64,000 bases of DNA, taken from contig CAVVNT010000010.1 of the NCBI GenBank assembly GCA_963749675.1, forward strand, positions 62,001 through 126,000. Direction: 5' to 3'. Positions 8,275-18,032 of the stretch are shown here, in pieces. Each line of letters opens with the position of its first letter. Position 1 is the stretch's first letter. Source of the DNA: Roseitranquillus sp963749675 (lineage in GTDB: Bacteria; Pseudomonadota; Alphaproteobacteria; Rhodobacterales; Rhodobacteraceae). The position numbers were made by a program, and so were the translations under genes. Below the pieces are notes generated by a model that saw nothing but the letters and a program-made list of their open reading frames with translations, was not told the DNA's origin and ran no database searches.

Positions 8275-9456
8275 TCACTCACCAGGCTGAAGGACCCGAG
8301 TCTCATCCGCTTCCGACGGCTCGCTCGGTTCGATCGCCTCGAAGTCGAATGCGTCGAGCCGCTTGGCGCGCTTGCCGGCGCGTTCGGCGGCTGTTCCGAT
8401 TCCGTCGATGTCGGCCCGCGCCTGCGCGAAGTGGGTGTCGAGCTTCCCGACCCGCTCCACGACGATCTCGACGTCGCGGTGCAGCTGCCGCAACGCCTTT
8501 CGGATCGCACCCGCCTGCTCGCGCATCCGCGCATCCTTGAGGATCGCCCGCATCGTCGTCAGCGTCGCCATGCACGTCGTGGGGGAGACGATCCAGACCC
8601 GCGCGGCGAAGCCTTCGCGCACGAGCTCGGGGAACGCGCCATGAAGCTCGGCATAGATCGCCTCGGACGGCAGGAACATCAGCGCCCCGTCCGCCGTCTC
8701 GCCGTCGAGAACATAGCGCTCCGAGACGTCCCGGATGTGCTTCTTCACGGCGGTCCGGAACGCCTGCGCTGCGCTGCGCGCCTCGGCGTCGGTCGTCGCG
8801 TTGCGCATCGCCTCCCACGGCTCGAGCGGAAACTTGGCGTCGACCGCGATCGGCCCCGGCGGCTTCGGCAGATGGATCAGGCAGTCCGCCCGCTTGCCGT
8901 TGGAAAGGGTGGCCTGAAGCGTATAGCTGTCGGGCGGCAGCGCCTTGCCGACGATGTCGTTGAGCTGGATTTCCCCGAACGCGCCCCGGGTCTGCTTGTT
9001 GGACAGGATATCCTGCAGGCTGAGGACGTTGCCAGACAGCTTCTCGATCTTCTCCTGCGCGCGGTCGATGGTCTGCAGCCTCTGCTCCAACTCGCCCAAA
9101 GAGCGGGCGGTGCGTGTTGAGGCGCCGGTAAGGCTGTCTCCCATCTGGCGCGTCACGTCGCCCAGCCGCGCCTCCATCAGTTGCAGCGTCGCGGTCTGGG
9201 ACTGCGCCTGGGACTCGGCCACACGGGTCAGCCCGCCGGAGAGCTGCATCTGCCCCTCGCTCAAGCTCTGCACCTTCGTCGCGAGCGCTTGAACGGACAC
9301 GGCGATCTCGTGCGCCGCCCGCGCTGCCCGACCCGCCCGTACCACGCCGAGGAGCAGAAGCACGAACGCGATCGCCGACACCACGGCGGCCAGCGCCAGT
9401 GGATCGTCCCACGCGATCTGTCGCCCGAATATCCGTGTCGTGAGCTGCTCGATCAT
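8275..9456 (-). CDS. rmuC: DNA recombination protein RmuC
   Basis: 393 residues. A membrane-spanning segment (about 20-42) is followed by a coiled-coil region rich in Gln/Glu/Ser up to about residue 150. The conserved RmuC domain then follows: SNKQTRGAFGEIQLNDIVGK, ADCLIHLPKPPGPIAVDAKF, DGALMFLPSEAIYAELHGAF and WIVSPTTCMATLTTMRAILK. RmuC proteins limit recombination at inverted repeats and belong to the PD-(D/E)XK-like nuclease superfamily; the enzymatic activity is poorly defined. The protein is probably anchored to the inner membrane with its catalytic domain in the cytoplasm. It starts 38 bases after the mutL stop and is probably cotranscribed with mutL. Confidence 0.92.
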   Translation of the reverse strand: MIEQLTTRIFGRQIAWDDPLALAAVVSAIAFVLLLLGVVRAGRAARAAHEIAVSVQALATKVQSLSEGQMQLSGGLTRVAESQAQSQTATLQLMEARLGDVTRQMGDSLTGASTRTARSLGELEQRLQTIDRAQEKIEKLSGNVLSLQDILSNKQTRGAFGEIQLNDIVGKALPPDSYTLQATLSNGKRADCLIHLPKPPGPIAVDAKFPLEPWEAMRNATTDAEARSAAQAFRTAVKKHIRDVSERYVLDGETADGALMFLPSEAIYAELHGAFPELVREGFAARVWIVSPTTCMATLTTMRAILKDARMREQAGAIRKALRQLHRDVEIVVERVGKLDTHFAQARADIDGIGTAAERAGKRAKRLDAFDFEAIEPSEPSEADETRVLQPGE

Positions 9457-9494
9457 CGTGATGTTCTATATTCGTTCACGCCGATTGGAAAGGC

Positions 9495-11243
9495 TCACGC
9501 GCGTCCGAACAGCCGCTCGATATCGGCCCGCTTGAGTTCGACATACGTCGGCCGCCCATGGTTGCATTGACCCGAGTTCGGCGTAGCCTCCATGGCGCGG
9601 AGAAGCGCGTTCATCTCGTCGCCCGACATCCGCCGCCCGGCCCGAACCGATCCGTGGCACGCGACGCGCGACAGCACCGCGTCGAGGCGGGCGCGTAGGG
9701 TCGCGTCACCCAGCGTGTCGAGTATGTCGCGCACGAGAGCTCCAGCGTCGATCGGACCAAGAATCGCCGGAGTCTCGCGAACCGCGATGGCACCGGGCCC
9801 GAACGGTTCCACCACAAGGCCGAGGCGGGCGAGGTCGTCTGCCTGCTCCAGCAACGCGGCGCAGGCATCCGGCCCGAGATCGACGACCTCCGGGATGAGG
9901 AGCGCCTGGGCGGGAACATTTCCCTCTCCATGCATGGACTTGAGGCGCTCGTAGACGAGACGCTCGTGCGCCGCGTGAGCGTCGACGAGCACCATGCCGT
10001 CGGTGGTCTGCGCCACGATGTAGGTTTCGTGGAGCTGCGCCCGGGCCGCACCCAGAGGGTGATCCGCCGCCGCCCCGGCCTCCGGCTCGAAACGCGCGAC
10101 GGGGGGCTCTGAGAACCCGAGATTCGGAGGCGGTGCGGCGCGTGCCCGTGGCTCCGGGCGGTCCATCTGGTAGACTCGCGGCTCCGGGCGGAAGGCGCCC
10201 ATCGCGGCGTCCGAAATCGTGGTCGACGTGCGCCGCGCCGATCCGCCAAGTGCCTGACGTACCGTGGAAACCACCAGCGACCGGGCGCAGGCGGGGTCGC
10301 GGAACCGGACTTCGGTCTTGGCTGGATGCACATTGACGTCGACGAGGTCGGGCGGGCAGTCGAGGAACAGGACCGCCGCCGGGTGGCGCGTTCGGGCGAG
10401 GAGGTCGGAATAGGCGCCGCGGAGCGCGCCGGCGACGAGCTTGTCGCGCACCGGGCGGCGGTTGACGAACGCGTACTGCGCCACTGCGGCGCCGCGGGAA
10501 TAGGTCGGGAGCGCGGCATAGCCGGTGAGGCGAACGCCGTCGGCAAGTCCGTCGAGGGCCACCGCGTTGGTGGAGAAGTCGCGCCCGAGAATGGACGCGA
10601 TCCGGTCCTCCACGGATCCGGGAGCGTACCGGAAAATCTCGCGATCCCCGTCAGATAAGGAGAACGCAACAGCGGGTGCCGATAGCGCGAGACGCCGCAC
10701 CGCCTCGGCGATCGCCTGGGTTTCGGCGCGGTCGGATCGGAGGAATTTCAGGCGGGCGGGGGTGGCGTGGAAGAGGTCGCGGAGCTCCACCATGGTGCCC
10801 TCGCCGAGGGCGGCGGGGCGGACCGGGTCGAGGCGGCCGGCGGTGACGCGAATCTCGGCCGCGTCGTCCGAGGATGCCTTTGATTTCAGGCACATGCGCG
10901 AGACGGCTGCCATCGATGGCAGCGCTTCGCCCCGGAAGCCGAAGGTGTTGATGGCGAGCAGGTCGCTGCCGTCGATCTTGGACGTGGCGTGGCGCGAGAG
11001 CGCCAGCGGCAGATCCCGGGCGGTCATGCCGTGGCCGTTATCCGTCACTCTTATCAATGACTTGCCCCCATCGACGATGACCACGTCGATGCGTGTCGCG
11101 CCAGCGTCGAGGGCGTTCTCCACCAGTTCCTTGACGGCTGACGCGGGGCGCTCGACGACTTCGCCGGCGGCGATGCGGTTCACGGCGGACTCGTCGAGCT
11201 GCCGAATCGCCGAAGTCGCTATATTGGGGTCGTGGCGTCCCAT
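9495..11243 (-). CDS. mutL: DNA mismatch repair protein MutL
   Basis: 582 residues with the GHKL ATPase motifs NRIAAGEVVERPASAVKELV (Glu39), ENALDAG (Asn43), DNGHGM (about 68-73) and TFGFRGEALPS. The C-terminal dimerisation domain contains VLVDAHAAHERLVYER, matching the DQHA(X)2E(X)4E metal site of endonuclease-type MutL with Gln replaced by Ala. CNHGRPTYVEL near the end is also conserved. MutL couples MutS mismatch recognition to strand incision. It is somewhat shorter than many homologues (about 610-630), mainly in the variable linker. The start at 11243 gives a sensible N-terminus. Confidence 0.95.
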   Translation of the reverse strand: MGRHDPNIATSAIRQLDESAVNRIAAGEVVERPASAVKELVENALDAGATRIDVVIVDGGKSLIRVTDNGHGMTARDLPLALSRHATSKIDGSDLLAINTFGFRGEALPSMAAVSRMCLKSKASSDDAAEIRVTAGRLDPVRPAALGEGTMVELRDLFHATPARLKFLRSDRAETQAIAEAVRRLALSAPAVAFSLSDGDREIFRYAPGSVEDRIASILGRDFSTNAVALDGLADGVRLTGYAALPTYSRGAAVAQYAFVNRRPVRDKLVAGALRGAYSDLLARTRHPAAVLFLDCPPDLVDVNVHPAKTEVRFRDPACARSLVVSTVRQALGGSARRTSTTISDAAMGAFRPEPRVYQMDRPEPRARAAPPPNLGFSEPPVARFEPEAGAAADHPLGAARAQLHETYIVAQTTDGMVLVDAHAAHERLVYERLKSMHGEGNVPAQALLIPEVVDLGPDACAALLEQADDLARLGLVVEPFGPGAIAVRETPAILGPIDAGALVRDILDTLGDATLRARLDAVLSRVACHGSVRAGRRMSGDEMNALLRAMEATPNSGQCNHGRPTYVELKRADIERLFGRA

Positions 11244-11642
11244 GCCACCATGGGTAGCACAGAGGCGAAGATGTCGCCAAGTCCTTCATGATGCCAGACC
11301 AGATTTTGAGAAACGTACGGAATGTCGTGGAGCGTCTGTACATTTCGGTACTTTTCAGACCGCAGTATTGTACGGATTTGTACATGGTGGCAGGCGCAAC
11401 GCGCGGTGGGGCGGCGCGGCGGCGCAACGCCATGCCCTCATGGCGCCGGGCGGACGGACGGCTGGTCCGAGCCGCGCCACTCGTCCGCCCTCGTGGCGGG
11501 CGTGTCAGCCCCATATCCTCGCGCTAGATCGCGCGCGACCGCATGCGATCTCCAGGTCCGCGGCGGACGCTGGCGCGCGCAATATTTGATGTGCACGCGA
11601 ACCCAGGGAACGCGAGGAGACGTTGGGCGGAAGGAGGCTCAG
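11244..11642. promoter_or_regulatory. mutL/histidine-kinase divergent region with five GTAC boxes
   Basis: No gene is supported in these 399 bases. The AT-richer part, 11300-11390, holds five GTAC tetramers at 11315, 11338, 11348, 11370 and 11380. The last four form two pairs with 10-base internal spacing, set 32 bases apart. The second pair is a clean dyad, TGTAC N6 GTACA (11369-11384). This looks like a tandem operator for an unidentified dimeric regulator. The rest is GC-rich with no further structure I recognise. Confidence 0.4.
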
Positions 11643-12794
11643 GTGACCGACGGAGATTCACAGACGGCGGAAGGACAGCTGAGGCTGCAAAGCGCGGCGC
11701 TCGCCGATTTCGGGCTGTTCGCGTTTCGCTGCGAGGATGTCGACGCGCTACTGCTTCGCGCCTGCGAGCTTGTCGCGCAGGCGCTCGACATAGAATACGT
11801 CAAGGTGCTGGAGCACCATCCGGATCGGGGCGAGCTGCTGATCCGCAGCGGGGTCAACTGGGATCCCGGCGTCGTCGGCCACGAGGCTTTCGGGGATCAC
11901 GAGAAATCGCCCGGGGGCTACGCGCTGAAGTGCGAGCAGCCGGTCGTCTCGCCGGACCTCGATGAGGAAGAGCGCTTCAAGACGCCGGACGTCCTGCGCC
12001 GTCACGGCGTCAGGAGCATGATCAACGTCATCATCGTGGGCGAAGGTGCGCCGTACGGCGTGCTGGAAGTCGATTCGCGGGAGCGGCGCGAGTTCGGCGA
12101 AGACGATGTCGCGTTCCTGCGCAACTACGCCAACCTGCTGGCGGCGGCGATCGAGCGGCTCGACACCCACGAGGCGCTGCAGCGCGCGGCCCGCGAGCAG
12201 GGCGTCCTCGCGCGGGAACTCGGGCACCGGATCAAGAACCTGCTCGGCCTGATCCGGGCCCTCGCGTCGCAGACATCGACGCAGGGTCGCTCGGCCGAGG
12301 AGTTCCGCGCCTCCTTCATCGATCGGTTGCATGCGCTGTCGGCGGCCGAGAGCCTGGTCTTCGAGAGCGGCGGAGAGATGGTGGATCCGCTGGCGCTCGC
12401 CGAAGAGGTGCTGGCAGCCTATCGGCAGGAGGAGTCCGCGCGGCTCACGATCGAGGGGACATCGCTGCGCCTGCGGCCCAGACAGGCGCGCATGTTCGGG
12501 CTTGCGCTGCATGAACTGGCGACGAACGCGATGAAGCACGGGGCGCTTGGTGTGCCCGACGGGACCGTCCGGCTGGAGTGGCATCTGGAGGAGGGGCCAA
12601 GCCCGACGCGGATCTCGATGACCTGGCAGGAGGCGGACGGGCCCGAGATCACTGCACCGCAACGGGAGGGGTTCGGCACCCGACTGCTGGAGGATGTCGT
12701 CGCGTACGAGCTGAACGGAGAGGCAGAACTTCGCTTCGAGCAGCGGGGCCTGCACTACCACCTGACGTTCCCTGTCGATGGGGGAGGACCATGA
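11643..12794 (+). CDS. GAF-domain sensor histidine kinase (HWE/HisKA_2 type)
   Basis: 383 residues from a GTG start at 11643 that has AGGAGG about 6 bases upstream; the frame is open further upstream but non-coding in character. A GAF sensor domain covers about 15-175, followed by a short coiled segment. The phosphorylation site is RELGHRIKNLLGLI (His195) and the ATPase domain has ALHELATNAMKHGAL and GFGTRLLEDVV. This layout is typical of HWE/HisKA_2 kinases of Alphaproteobacteria, some of which feed the general stress response. There is no membrane segment, so it senses a cytoplasmic signal. Its ATGA overlap with the following receiver gene marks the cognate pair. Confidence 0.9.
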   Translation: MTDGDSQTAEGQLRLQSAALADFGLFAFRCEDVDALLLRACELVAQALDIEYVKVLEHHPDRGELLIRSGVNWDPGVVGHEAFGDHEKSPGGYALKCEQPVVSPDLDEEERFKTPDVLRRHGVRSMINVIIVGEGAPYGVLEVDSRERREFGEDDVAFLRNYANLLAAAIERLDTHEALQRAAREQGVLARELGHRIKNLLGLIRALASQTSTQGRSAEEFRASFIDRLHALSAAESLVFESGGEMVDPLALAEEVLAAYRQEESARLTIEGTSLRLRPRQARMFGLALHELATNAMKHGALGVPDGTVRLEWHLEEGPSPTRISMTWQEADGPEITAPQREGFGTRLLEDVVAYELNGEAELRFEQRGLHYHLTFPVDGGGP

Positions 12795-13174
12795 CGAACG
12801 ATCCGCATGCCGCTCTCTCGAACCAGCGGGTTCTCGTCGTCGAGGACGAGCGCCTGATCGCGCTGGATCTGAAGGACATCCTCGAGGACTGGGGCTGCAT
12901 CGTCGTCGGGCCGGTCGCGACCGCCGAAGCGGCGCTGGAAATGATTGCCGGCGATCCGCCGGACCTGGCCGTCCTGGACGTGCAACTGAGCCGTGGCACC
13001 TCCGAACCGGTCGCTGCCGCCCTGCGTGGGATCGGACGCCCGTTCGTCGTCCTGACAGCATACCAGCGCAACCATCTCGCCGCGGCGCTCCTCGATGCGC
13101 CTCTGCTAAGAAAACCGGTCGACGAGAAGAGGCTGAGACGAGAGCTGGCGGGGCTGCGGTCCGGCGCCGGCTGA
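12791..13174 (+). CDS. single-domain response regulator
   Basis: 127 residues consisting only of a receiver domain. RVLVVEDERLIALDL supplies the acidic pocket, LAVLDVQLSRG the phospho-acceptor Asp63, VVLTAYQ the switch Thr and LLRKPVDE the conserved Lys. No output domain follows, so it acts by protein contact or as a phosphate sink, as is common downstream of HWE kinases. GGAGGACC precedes the ATG and the start overlaps the kinase stop by four bases. The output partner is not in the window. Confidence 0.92.
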   Translation: MTNDPHAALSNQRVLVVEDERLIALDLKDILEDWGCIVVGPVATAEAALEMIAGDPPDLAVLDVQLSRGTSEPVAAALRGIGRPFVVLTAYQRNHLAAALLDAPLLRKPVDEKRLRRELAGLRSGAG

Positions 13175-13279
13175 GGCTGAGCGAAGGGCGACCGGCAGCG
13201 GCGCTTGCTGGCGGGCGAGGGGCCGGGCGCGAATCGGGCCAGTGGCCGCGCTGCAACTACCCGCCGCCTCGCCCGAGGG

Positions 13280-16200
13280 CTAGGCCGCGAGCTGCTCCGC
13301 CGCGCGGAGGTCGACGCTGACGAGCTGGCTGACGCCCTGCTCGACCATCGTCACGCCGAAGAGGCGGTCCATGCGCGACATCGTCAGCGCGTGGTGGGTG
13401 ATGATCAGGAAGCGGGTCTGCGTGCGGCGCGTCATCTCGTCGAGGAGGTCGCAGAAGCGGGTGACGTTGGCGTCGTCGAGCGGGGCGTCGACCTCGTCGA
13501 GGACGCAGATCGGCGCCGGGTTGGCAAGGAACACCGCGAAGATCAGCGCGAGCGCGGTCAGCGTCTGCTCGCCGCCCGAGAGCAGCGACAGGTGGCTGAG
13601 CTTCTTGCCCGGCGGCTGGCAGAGGATCTCCAGCCCGGCCTCGAGCGGGTCGTCGGACTCCACCATCTCGAGCCGCGCCTCGCCGCCGCCGAAGAGGTGG
13701 GTGAAGAGCGTGCCGAAGTTCGCGTTGACCTCGTCGAAGGCGGCCAGCAGCCGCTCCCGCCCCTCGCGGTTGAGGCCCGCGATGCCGCGGCGGAGGGTGG
13801 CGATGGCCTCCTCGAGATCGGCCTTCTCGGTGGTCAGGGCCTCGTGCTCGGCGCGGACCTCCTCGGCGTCCTCCTCGGCGCGGAGGTTGACGGCGCCGAG
13901 CGCCTCGCGGGCGCGGCGCAGTCGGGCGACCTCGTGCTCGATGTCGGAGGTGGCGCGGTCGACCAGCCTGGCCTCCGTCAGGGTGCGGCCGAGGCTTTCG
14001 GGGTCGGTCTCGGCGTCCTCGACGATGCGTTCGGCGGCGAGGCGGACGGACTCGGCGGCGGCCTCGACCCGGGCGGTGGCAGCGGCGCGGGCCTCGCGGG
14101 CGGCGCCGGCGGCACGCTCGGCCTCGCGGGCGGCGGTCGCGGCCTCCCGCTCTGCGGTCTCGGCCACGGCCAGCGCGTCGCCGGCCGACTTCTGGCGCGT
14201 CTCGGCCTCCGCCAGCGCACGGGCGAGGCGCTCACGCGCCTTGGCGATCTCGTCGGGGGCGCGGCGCGCGGTCTCGAGGTCGCGTGCCACCCCCTCGCGC
14301 CGCTTGCGGAGGTCGGCCATGCGCTGCGTCGGCGGTGGCGCGGCGGCTCTCCCACCGGGCGCGCTCCTCGCCGATGGCGGAGAGGCGGGCGTCGCGCGCC
14401 GCGCCCTCGCGCCTGACCTCGTCGAGGGCGGAGCGACGGGTGAGCATGGTCAGGCGCACGGCCTCCACGGCATCCCGCGCGGACTGCAGTTCGGCCCGCG
14501 CGGCACCCAGGTCGCCGAGGCGGGCGAGGGCGGCCTCCGCCTCGGTCACGCGCGCCGCGGCGGTCTCGGCGGCCTTGCGGTGGCGGGCGGCGGCGCCGCG
14601 GGCACCCTCGAGCCGCTGGCGGGCGGACTCGCGGTCGGCGACGGCGCGGGAGAGGTCGCGTTCGGCGGCGGCGGCGGCCTCGTCGGTGCGGCGGCGGGCG
14701 GCGCGGGCGGCGCGCTCGCGCTCGATCAGGTCGGCGAGGGCGGACGCGGCCTCCCGGTGTGCGGCGCGGGCGCCGGCGGTGGCGTCGCGGGCGCCGTCCA
14801 GCGCGGCATCGAGGGCGGCGAGGCGGTTCGATTGTTGCAGGCGCATCGCTGCGGCGGCGCCCTCCCGCCCCGCCGGACGGCGCAGGCCATCCCAACGCCA
14901 GAGCTGCCCGTCGCGGCTGACGAGCCGGATGCCGGGGGCGAGGCCGGGCTGCAGCTCGGTCCCGTCGCCCACCACGCCGACATGGGCGAGGCGGCGGGCG
15001 AGGCGCGGCGGGGCGGTGACGTAGGCGGCGAGCGGCTCGGCGCCGTCGGGCAGCACGCCGTCGCCCGCCGGCGCGCTTGTCTCGGCCCAGCCGTCGGCGC
15101 CGTCGGTCAGCGGCGCCTCGAGGTCGTCGCCCAGCGCCGCGCCCAGCGCCGCCTCGTAGCCGGGCGTGACGGTGACGCGCTCGAGCAGGCGGTCGCCGTC
15201 GCCCCGGTTCTGGTCGAGCGAGCGGCGCAGGGCCCCGGCCTCGGCGTCGAGCGCGCGCTCCTCCTGCTCGGCGGCGGACTTCGCCGCAGCGGTCTCGGCG
15301 TCCGTCGTCTGCGCCTCGGCACGCTGGTCGTCGAGCTCGGTCAGCGCCGCCTCGGCCTCGGCGGCTGCGGTACGGGCGGCGTCGCGGCCCTCTTCCGCCT
15401 GCGCAACGCGGCGCTCTGCCTGGGCGAGCGCGCCGGTCGCATTCACCTCGGTCCGGGACAGGCGCTCGACCTCCGCCTGCTCGCGCTCGGCCTCCTCACG
15501 CGCCTCCTTCACGGCGCGCTCGGACGATTGGTGCCGGGCGACGAGGACCGCCATCGTCTCGGTCAGGTGGGCGAGTTCGGACTCCCGGTCGGAGAGCGCG
15601 GCCGCGGCCTCCTCCGCAGCGGCCCCGGCCTCGGCCAGGCGATCGGCATGGCCTTCGAGATCGGCGCTCAGCGCGGTTTTCTCCTCCGCCAGCCGGTCGA
15701 GCGTGGCGGCGGCATCGCCGGTCAGCGTGTCCTCCCGCTCCAGATCGTGGTCGATCTGGCGCAGGCGGCCGGTCAGTTGCTCGATCGCGGCCTCGGCCTG
15801 GGCGGCGCGGGCGTCGAGCCCCTCGCGCTCGACCGTCAGACGCTGCAGGACGGCACCGGCGATGGCGGCTTCCTCGCGCGCGTCGGGCAAGGCCTCGGTC
15901 GACTGCTCGTGCCGGGTTGCGGCGGCGCGCGCCTCCCGCTCGGTCGTGCCGACGGCGGTGAGGGCGGCGGCGAGCGCCGTCTCGGCCGCCTTGCGCCCAT
16001 CCTCGGCCTCGCGCCAGCGGCGCCAGAGCAGCAGCCCCTCGGCCTCGCGCAGGGCGCTGCCGATCTCGCGGTAGCGGGCGGCGGAACGGGCCTGCCGGGC
16101 GAGCGTGGCGAGCTGCTGGGCCAGCTGCTCGATCACGTCGTCGACGCGTGAGAGATTGGTCTCGGCGCCCCTGAGCTTCAGCTCCGCCTCGTGCCGGCGC

Positions 16201-16724
16201 TGATAGAGGCCCGAGATGCCGGCGGCCTCCTCCAGGATCCGTCGGCGGGAGGTCGGCTTGGCGTTGATCAGTTCCGAGATCTGGCCCTGCCGCACCAGCG
16301 CGGGCGAGTGCGAGCCGGTCGAGGCGTCGGCGAACAGCATCTGGATATCGCGCGCGCGCACGTCGCGGCCATTGGCCTTGTAGGCGGAGCCCGCGTCGCG
16401 GGTGATGCGGCGGACGACCTCGAGCGTATCGGTCTCGTTGAAGCCCTGCGGTGCGGTGCGGTCGGAATTGTCGATGCTGAGCGACACCTCGGCGAAGCTG
16501 CGCGCGGGGCGGGCGGAGGCGCCGGCGAAGATCACGTCCTCCATCCCGTCGCCGCGCATGGCGGTCGGGCGGGTTTCGCCCATGACCCAGCGCAACGCCT
16601 CGAGAAGGTTCGACTTTCCGCAGCCGTTCGGACCGACGACGCCGGTCAGGCCGTCGAGGATCGGAAGGTCGGTCGGGTCGACGAAGCTCTTGAACCCGGC
16701 GAGGCGGAGGCGGCTGAGGCGCAT
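13280..16724 (-). CDS. smc: chromosome segregation protein SMC, reading frame broken by a 1-bp shift
   Basis: The two reading frames together give about 1148 residues, the normal length of alphaproteobacterial SMC. The N-terminal part starts MRLSRLRLAGFKSFVDP and has Walker A GPNGCGKSN, then coiled coil and the hinge (about 520-660). The C-terminal frame carries the ABC signature LSGGEQTLTALALIF and Walker B CVLDEVDAPLDD. The first frame leaves the family sequence after RWESRRATAD and ends at 14232. The second picks up as QRMADLRKRREGVARD near 14320. Removing one base near 14326 joins them. SMC with ScpAB organises replicated chromosomes; ScpAB genes are not here. The 64-kb pattern of similar breaks suggests an assembly error. 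Confidence 0.9.
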
Positions 16725-16851
16725 GAAACCCCTTGCGTTATGTCGATCGACAGTCGCGACAGGGCGCACTCGTGTCAAGATGAAGTGCGTTCCAGGGCAT
16801 CCTGCGGCAGATTTTGCGTGAGCCTGTCGCGACTCGCGCTAGAGTGCGCGC

Positions 16852-17202
16852 ATGATTGCGGGTCTTGCGTACCTTCTGTCGTTCCAACTCCTCGGCGAGG
16901 TCATCGTGCGCGGGCTCGGCCTGCCGCTGCCCGGACCGGTGCTTGGCCTCGCGATGCTGCTGGTGGCGCTGCAGGCGCCCCGCATATCGCAGGCGGTCGA
17001 GCCGGTGGCGCGGGTACTGCTGGCTAACCTGTCGCTGCTGTTCGTGCCGGCCGGGGTCGGCGTGGTCGGGCATCTGGGCCTGCTGGCGACCGATGGCGTG
17101 GCGATGCTGGCGGCGATCCTGGTCAGCACGGTCGCCGCGCTGGCGGCGGCGGTGGGCGCCTTCCTGCTGGTGGCGCGGTGGACGGGGAACCGCGATGGAT
17201 GA
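16852..17202 (+). CDS. CidA/LrgA family membrane protein
   Basis: 116 residues with four hydrophobic helices. The family pattern is LLGEVIVRGLGLPLPGPVLG (about 13-32), then LLFVPAGVGVVGHLGLL. LrgA/CidA proteins were first described as holin-like regulators of murein hydrolases; together with LrgB they also act in pyruvate or glycolate export in some bacteria. The stop overlaps the lrgB-type start by 8 bases, so the pair is translationally coupled. Which physiological role applies here cannot be told from sequence. Confidence 0.88.
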   Translation: MIAGLAYLLSFQLLGEVIVRGLGLPLPGPVLGLAMLLVALQAPRISQAVEPVARVLLANLSLLFVPAGVGVVGHLGLLATDGVAMLAAILVSTVAALAAAVGAFLLVARWTGNRDG

Positions 17203-17917
17203 GTTCGCCGACATCTGGTCCTACCTCAGCCGCGAGCCGCTGCTCTGGCTGACGGCGACGGTGGTGGCCTACCTCGCTGGGGACGCCGCGTTCCGGCGGT
17301 CGGGACGCAGCCCGTGGGTCAACCCGGTGCTGGTCGCCGTCGTGCTGCTGGCGGGGCTGCTGATGGCGACCGGCACGCGTTACGAGACGTACTTCGAGGG
17401 GGCGCAGTTCGTGCACTTCATGCTCGGGCCCGCGACCGTCGCGCTGGCGGTGCCGCTGCGCGCCAACCTCGGCCGGGTGCGGGCGAGCCTGCTGCCGATC
17501 GCGGCGGCGCTGGTCGCGGGGTCGGTGGTGGCGGTGACGACGGCGCTGGGCGTCGCGGCGGCGCTGGGCGTGCGGGGCGAGATGCTCTTGTCGCTGGCGC
17601 CGAAGTCGGCCACCGCGCCGGTCGCGATCGGCGTGGCCGAGGCGATCGGCGGCTCGCCCACGCTGACCGCGGTGCTGGTGATCCTGACCGGCATCACCGG
17701 GGCGGTGGTGGTGACGCCGATGATGAACGCGCTGGGCGTCCGGGACTGGCGGGCGCGGGGCTTTGCCGTCGGCGTCGCGTCGCACGGGATCGGCACGGCG
17801 CGGGCGTTCCAGGTGAACGAGACGGCGGGCGCGTTCGCCGGCATCGGCATGGGGCTGAACGCCATGCTGACGGCGGTGCTGGTGCCGGCGCTCGTGGGGC
17901 TGCTGGGGGTGCTGTGA
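17195..17917 (+). CDS. LrgB/CidB family membrane protein
   Basis: 240 residues with several hydrophobic helices and the LrgB signatures FVHFMLGPATVALAVPLRAN, SLAPKSATAPVAIGVAEAIG, LTGITGAVVVTPMMNALGVR and GVASHGIGTARAFQVNETAG. The start ATG at 17195 sits inside the end of the LrgA gene. LrgA and LrgB form an inner-membrane pair. In plants the fused homologue PLGG1 carries glycolate and glycerate, and in Bacillus a related pair carries pyruvate, so a small-organic-acid transport role is plausible. Confidence 0.9.
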   Translation: MDEFADIWSYLSREPLLWLTATVVAYLAGDAAFRRSGRSPWVNPVLVAVVLLAGLLMATGTRYETYFEGAQFVHFMLGPATVALAVPLRANLGRVRASLLPIAAALVAGSVVAVTTALGVAAALGVRGEMLLSLAPKSATAPVAIGVAEAIGGSPTLTAVLVILTGITGAVVVTPMMNALGVRDWRARGFAVGVASHGIGTARAFQVNETAGAFAGIGMGLNAMLTAVLVPALVGLLGVL

Positions 17918-18032
17918 GCGGCACGAGGCGCCGCGGGGGAAGAAAAGATCGTAAAGCGGGCGGGGCGCCGCTAGGACCGTATCTGGTCGCAGGGAACCGG
18001 GCGGCCTGCCGGGTCGAACGGGGTAAGATGTG

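Noticed and set aside
11369..11386. PpsR/CrtJ site (TGT N12 ACA) upstream of the histidine kinase
   Set aside because: The dyad has 10 bases between TGT and ACA, not 12, and no photosynthesis gene is nearby.
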